Shown one piece after another: positions 63,001-64,000 of a stretch of DNA of 64,000 bases. Where the stretch lies: contig NW_019091355.1 in assembly GCF_001949145.1 (NCBI RefSeq), positions 3,534,476-3,598,475 on the forward strand. Direction: 5' to 3'. Made by a program: the position numbers and the translations under genes. Position 1 is the stretch's first letter. Each line of letters begins with the position of its first letter. This DNA comes from Acanthaster planci. Taxonomy: Eukaryota; Echinodermata; Asteroidea; Valvatida; Acanthasteridae. The notes below the pieces were generated by a model. The model ran no database searches and had not been told where the DNA came from. It saw only the letters and a list, made by a program, of their open reading frames with translations.

Positions 63001-64000
63001 ATCAGTGTCACAGTAAGTTCCAAATGCTAAGGTGGACATAGCTCGGCTTCATCTCCAGGTTTATGCATATATTGGCCCAAGGAGACAATCAGAAAGCTCA
63101 AGAGAAGTTCACTTTGTGCTGGAGATGCATTTGACTGTCGGGGTGACATTTGAGCATGATTCCTTCACTCGAGAAGATAACAGAGCTGGAGCTTTGGAGA
63201 AAGGTCCATACAAACACCAGATTGCTGTCTGAAACATTGAAACTTGCAGCATTTTGTAATCTTTGCATATGTAATAGACATTTAAGTCTTACAGTTACTT
63301 TCTATATTGAGGCAAAGAAGCTGGAGGCAAAGAAGCTGGTCATTATCTCTCAGGAAAAGCCAGAGCAGTTTTTAAGTGTCCAAACGATAATGAGAGTGTA
63401 TCTCTTTTTTGTCTCACAGGGAGGCATTAACACCAGTGTCAAGCACGGTGGTATTTACATCAAGTCCATGGTGCCTGGTGGTGCGGCCGACTCAAACCGG
63501 AAAATTCAAGTTGGTTAGTGAAACAGCGAGCAAAATTTCTGGATCTTTCAGTATCCATTTTGTGTGATTTGCTTGTGCGTTGTGTACACGCACCGTCTAC
63601 TTAGCGCAGATTTTCAAATGTCACAGAGCAGCGTGACAGAATTGGTCAAAGTTTGGAAGACCTGTGAGTTGGGATGATATTTTTTACAGTGTTACCTCCA
63701 ACCATCAACATCCATGGGAAACGTGACTTCTAACTTTTGCTTTGTTTGGTTCTATTCGCAAAACAAGTTTTACCACTTTGATTCGGATTTTGATGGGCTG
63801 GATTAGATTTTATATTTTGGCCATGGAAAAGTTGGCACAGAATTTTCCTTTCCTCATGGTGGAAGAAAGGGCAATGACAAGATAATGTCAAGCGAATTAT
63901 TTTCAATTCTTGTCCAAACATTTCCCAGGTGACCGCGTCCTCGGGGTCAACTCTGAGTCCCTGGAGGGCGTGACCCACCGGCAAGCTGTGGAGGCCCTGC
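47939..64000 (+). CDS. PTPN13: PTPN13 orthologue, N-terminal half (gene span, 21 exons, runs off the right edge)
   Basis: A large cytoplasmic scaffold tyrosine phosphatase, known in vertebrates to sit at the cell cortex and bind Fas, PTEN, ephrin-B and others through its PDZ domains. The window supplies about 1682 codons with the optional exon at 52261. Order: KIND domain (about residues 14-195; LEVRGGPLNEEELWSVL, LVYSLGMTLFWASEY), linker with an Arg/Ser tract and the conserved helix YDRLYERRERLRLLREQLGI, FERM domain (about 640-957; VTVVLLNGRRLDLMCDLGT, RHQYYLQLRRDILEERT), acidic/Ser-rich linker, PDZ1 (about 1275-1362; GVFIQSVIPGGPADRDGRL) and PDZ2 (from about 1608; GGINTSVKHGGIYIKSMVPG). Every junction is phase-consistent. 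The further PDZ domains and the PTP domain are expected past base 64000. FRMPD2 shares KIND-FERM-PDZ, but the linker helix, the KFFGPEF motif and the PDZ sequences are closer to PTPN13. Confidence 0.93.
49214..49395 (+). CDS. PTPN13: PTPN13 exon 2 (KIND domain)
   Basis: The acceptor CCAACAG precedes 49214 and the donor GAGAAG|GTTGGT follows 49395. It encodes GEAVVQGTPRFVLCPYTLHF, TPSGRVTFAETIDPTLPNI and the RDFLSPEVLTG segment. That last segment corresponds to the human stretch around APEVLQN, the pseudokinase-like part of the KIND fold. Frame is continuous with exons 1 and 3; the conserved reading frame is not the one with the longest open stretch here. Confidence 0.93.
49683..49841 (+). CDS. 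PTPN13: PTPN13 exon 3 (KIND domain)
   Basis: The acceptor ACTCTACAG precedes 49683 and the donor CTGGAG|GTACAA follows 49841; phase 0 at both ends, 53 codons. It encodes MLVYSLGMTLFWASEYSTP and LHSILRAMTNTNADSRVALI. It aligns with the human YSLGMTLYWGADYE region, the most conserved part of the KIND domain. Confidence 0.95.
50730..50825 (+). CDS. PTPN13: PTPN13 exon 4 (end of KIND domain)
   Basis: The acceptor TCTTACAG precedes 50730 and the donor TACGAG|GTATGA follows 50825. Its 32 codons, ACTLHACQTRMGLPYAHHVM then KLSRIVMGSVYE, match the human ACSAHI...VKHLVKLVLG helix. The exon is easily overlooked because the longest frame across it is a different one. Confidence 0.9.
51434..51563 (+). 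CDS. PTPN13: PTPN13 exon 5 (linker)
   Basis: The acceptor CTCACTGCAG precedes 51434 and the donor TTCAG|GTAAGC follows 51563. It encodes LDKLVHPYSPGDEVDADLNS and then an Asn/Gly/Ser-rich low-complexity stretch. It ends in phase 1, which fits either exon 52261 or exon 53154. Confidence 0.88.
52261..52386 (+). CDS. PTPN13: PTPN13 candidate cassette exon (linker)
   Basis: It is preceded by a strong pyrimidine tract and CGTCTCTCAG and followed by donor CCGT|GTAAGT. It is exactly 126 nt, phase 1 at both ends, and open in the frame set by exon 5 (DSFFALPYLTHQDVQPFYQN, then LPPPYHFQDF and more). It can be included or skipped without a frameshift. The peptide is aromatic- and proline-rich and contains PPPY, a possible WW-domain ligand. 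I recall no counterpart in vertebrate PTPN13, so it may be lineage-specific or alternatively spliced. Confidence 0.6.
53154..53849 (+). CDS. PTPN13: PTPN13 exon 7 (linker with Arg/Ser repeats and conserved helix)
   Basis: The acceptor TTTGTTTTAG precedes 53154 and the donor GGAGG|GTAAGT follows 53849. The 232 codons include RLSPSKRPN, His/Ser-rich sequence and an Arg/Ser/Gly/Glu tract (about 53473-53620) with units such as RSRERSRDGSRGRS. Then follows YDRLYERRERLRLLREQLGI, which lines up with the human LDRIRERQKKLQVLREAMNV helix. The RS tract is not something I recall in vertebrate PTPN13. Confidence 0.92.
54254..54531 (+). CDS. PTPN13: PTPN13 exon 8 (linker)
   Basis: The acceptor TTGAAATAG precedes 54254 and the donor CTCAAG|GTAGGA follows 54531. 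It encodes GSFYPDQHQYGSSDSLSTER, then basic/Ser-rich sequence ending AGKKKLK just before the FERM-proximal KFFGPEF motif. It is poorly conserved and likely disordered, with several candidate phosphorylation sites (LRRAES). Confidence 0.9.
54964..55038 (+). CDS. PTPN13: PTPN13 exon 9 (FERM-proximal FFGPEF motif)
   Basis: The acceptor TTTGGACAG precedes 54964 and the donor ATATTG|GTGAGT follows 55038; 25 codons, phase 0. It encodes KFFGPEFVVMSSTANESLDM, then SPSIL, aligning with the human NFFGPEFVKM...SLDLPRSIL segment, a diagnostic PTPN13 stretch. Confidence 0.93.
55613..55787 (+). CDS. PTPN13: PTPN13 exon 10 (FERM F1 lobe)
   Basis: The acceptor CTTGTTCAG precedes 55613 and the donor AGAG|GTATGG follows 55787. 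It encodes KVTVVLLNGRRLDLMCDLGT, then FDIVTSHMGLSEKVYFGLAY, the ubiquitin-like F1 lobe of the FERM domain. Confidence 0.94.
56237..56399 (+). CDS. PTPN13: PTPN13 exon 11 (FERM F1-F2)
   Basis: The acceptor ACTTTTCAG precedes 56237 and the donor TTGAA|GTGAGT follows 56399. It encodes DGEYFFLDSDEKLFKVGPES, then FTLFFRIKFYLENTALL. The donor lies one base before an apparent TGA, so the open frame looks as if it stops here but does not. Confidence 0.93.
56716..57007 (+). CDS. PTPN13: PTPN13 exon 12 (FERM F2 lobe)
   Basis: The acceptor TTTGCACAG precedes 56716 and the donor TTGATG|GTACGT follows 57007. It encodes DQLTRHQYYLQLRRDILEER, then LASLALQAEMGDYQPE and the GAHSSMGELQAEMEFLM end. This acyl-CoA-binding-protein-like F2 lobe is among the best conserved parts of the gene. 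Confidence 0.95.
57166..57342. mobile_element. Foldback repeat, family E copy 1 (PTPN13 intron)
   Basis: TCAAGTCCATCATAAGTCCC near the start is mirrored by ACTTGTGATGGACTCGGA near the end, and several AAGTCCCTTCAC / GTGAAGTGG pieces also pair. The plan and vocabulary (AGTCCATCACAAGTC) match 59715-59878 in a later intron of the same gene. Confidence 0.6.
57502..57687 (+). CDS. PTPN13: PTPN13 exon 13 (FERM F3 lobe)
   Basis: The acceptor CTACCAAAG precedes 57502 and the donor TTCAAT|GTGAGA follows 57687; 62 codons, phase 0. It encodes EARKLQEYGIHFHRASRSKK, then IWLGICTRGVIVYEKRGSVR, the PH-like F3 lobe that in other FERM proteins binds phosphoinositides or tails. Confidence 0.94.
58007..58080 (+). 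CDS. PTPN13: PTPN13 exon 14 (FERM F3 lobe)
   Basis: The acceptor TCCGGATTAG precedes 58007 and the donor AAGAA|GTAAGT follows 58080. It encodes RKKFTVEANDGTSSKYIHYT, then ENYK, matching the human KKKITLQ...DGIKHGFQTD strands. It is too short to stand out as an open frame and was recovered from phase and homology. Confidence 0.9.
58497..58588 (+). CDS. PTPN13: PTPN13 exon 15 (end of FERM)
   Basis: The acceptor GTGTCAACAG precedes 58497 and the donor CAAG|GTGAGG follows 58588. It encodes GRYMLQLCQSQHKFQMAMRL, then KANTSRKFGQ, the C-terminal F3 helix (human YLLHLCSYQHKFQLQMRARQ). Confidence 0.93.
58833..59663 (+). CDS. PTPN13: PTPN13 exon 16 (long acidic/Ser-Arg-rich linker)
   Basis: The acceptor ACCTTTCAG precedes 58833 and the donor ATTG|GTAAGT follows 59663; 277 codons, phase 1 both ends. 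It encodes DFPVEAESFTDSLRFSAYND, the acidic LDFSDDDENGS, then Arg/Ser/Glu-rich sequence. It has no domain and is probably disordered. The EAESFTDSLRF start resembles the human IERASFRSL context after FERM. Confidence 0.92.
59715..59878. mobile_element. Foldback repeat, family E copy 2 (PTPN13 intron)
   Basis: AGTCGAGTCCATC at the start is mirrored by GATGGGCTCGACT at the end. Internal AAGCCAAGTCCCAAGCC-like and CTTGTGACTGAACTTGTGAA segments are partly complementary. It is related to 57166-57342; both lie in introns and lack coding capacity. Confidence 0.6.
59984..60151 (+). CDS. PTPN13: PTPN13 exon 17 (start of PDZ1)
   Basis: The acceptor TCCTCCGCAG precedes 59984 and the donor CTGG|GTGAGT follows 60151. 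It ends ERDITIITLKKDPKQGLG, matching the human EITLVNLKKDAKYGLG beta strand and carboxylate-binding loop. The intron falls exactly in the GLG loop. Confidence 0.94.
60644..60880 (+). CDS. PTPN13: PTPN13 exon 18 (PDZ1 body)
   Basis: The acceptor CTTTCCCAG precedes 60644 and the donor CCCG|GTATGA follows 60880. It encodes VTIVGGENSRSLDLGVFIQS, then VIPGGPADRDGRLHPGDRII and SINGQSLEGIGHRVAVDIL. The histidine of GIGHRVA occupies the alphaB1 position typical of class I PDZ domains. Confidence 0.95.
60881..62239 (+). other. PTPN13 intron 18, otherwise empty
   Basis: A 1.36 kb intron between the PDZ1 exon and the linker exon. Apart from the tRNA-like piece at 61690-61760, I see only AT-rich unique sequence with no conserved frame. 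Confidence 0.7.
61690..61760 (+). repeat. tRNA-like segment, possible SINE remnant (PTPN13 intron)
   Basis: GTGGCTCATCGCTGCGGTGG, then TAGAGCAC, resembles the A-box and D-arm of a tRNA (compare TAGCTCAGTGGTAGAGC) with a small insertion. The B-box counterpart downstream (GGTGGTGATCC) is degenerate. A decayed tRNA-derived SINE is more likely than a working tRNA gene. Confidence 0.35.
62240..63012 (+). CDS. PTPN13: PTPN13 exon 19 (linker and start of PDZ2)
   Basis: The acceptor TTTTATAG precedes 62240 and the donor GTCACA|GTAAGT follows 63012. About 235 residues of Pro/Gln/Ser-rich and acidic linker (DIHFSSDDEDVPTPRDSDLD, CK2-like sites) precede ELKPGDVYRVQLKKANSSLG, then ISVT. That end aligns with human PKPGDIFEVELAKNDNSLGISVT at the start of PDZ2. 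Confidence 0.93.
63310..63340. repeat. 15 bp tandem duplication (PTPN13 intron)
   Basis: The unit AGGCAAAGAAGCTGG is repeated twice in a row in the intron before exon 20. No function is apparent. Confidence 0.8.
63420..63513 (+). CDS. PTPN13: PTPN13 exon 20 (PDZ2)
   Basis: The acceptor TGTCTCACAG precedes 63420 and the donor GTTG|GTTAGT follows 63513. It encodes GGINTSVKHGGIYIKSMVPG, then GAADSNRKIQV, nearly colinear with human GGVNTSVRHGGIYVKAVIPQ. PDZ2 is the domain that binds Fas and other C-termini in vertebrates. Confidence 0.95.
63929..64000 (+). CDS. PTPN13: PTPN13 exon 21 (PDZ2, cut by window edge)
   Basis: The acceptor ATTTCCCAG precedes 63929. It encodes GDRVLGVNSESLEGVTHRQA, then VEAL, matching human GDRVLAVNGVSLEGATHKQA, including the alphaB1 histidine. 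The exon continues beyond the window. Confidence 0.94.

Overview
The window is animal nuclear DNA: AT-rich, with short exons separated by GT-AG introns and many short inverted-repeat elements. Two genes can be reconstructed exon by exon. The protein architecture is metazoan. The very frequent TACATGTA-type palindromes and the small non-autonomous transposons suggest a marine invertebrate, perhaps an echinoderm, hemichordate or amphioxus. I cannot fix the species from sequence alone, and I see no bacterial, viral or plasmid gene.

Layout. Bases 1-18220 hold no gene I can support; they contain dispersed repeats and MITE-like elements. Bases 18221-24755 on the minus strand carry a PH-RhoGAP-coiled-coil protein of the ARHGAP22/24/25 (FilGAP) family in five exons whose phases fit exactly. 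A possible N-terminal coding exon lies at 31242-31487. Bases 31700-47900 are non-coding as far as I can see, with one CpG-rich patch (40441-40778) that could be a promoter and untranslated first exon. From 47939 to the right edge on the plus strand lies the N-terminal half of a PTPN13 (PTP-BL/PTP-BAS/FAP-1) orthologue: KIND domain, long linker, FERM domain, second linker, PDZ1 and most of PDZ2, in 21 exons. The remaining PDZ domains and the tyrosine phosphatase domain expected of PTPN13 lie beyond base 64000.

The two genes are divergent (head to head). Both families work at the actin-membrane interface: the RhoGAP would switch off Rac/Cdc42-type GTPases at membranes, and PTPN13 is a FERM/PDZ scaffold phosphatase at the cortex. 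I recall human ARHGAP24 and PTPN13 lying close together on 4q21 (with MAPK10) and ARHGAP22 and FRMPD2/PTPN20 close together on 10q11 (with MAPK8). If so, this window shows the linkage as it may have been before the vertebrate duplications. That ancient linkage, a phase-neutral cassette exon in the PTPN13 linker, an arginine/serine repeat tract in the same linker, and several foldback-element families are the most interesting points. I found no undescribed enzymatic or defence system here.
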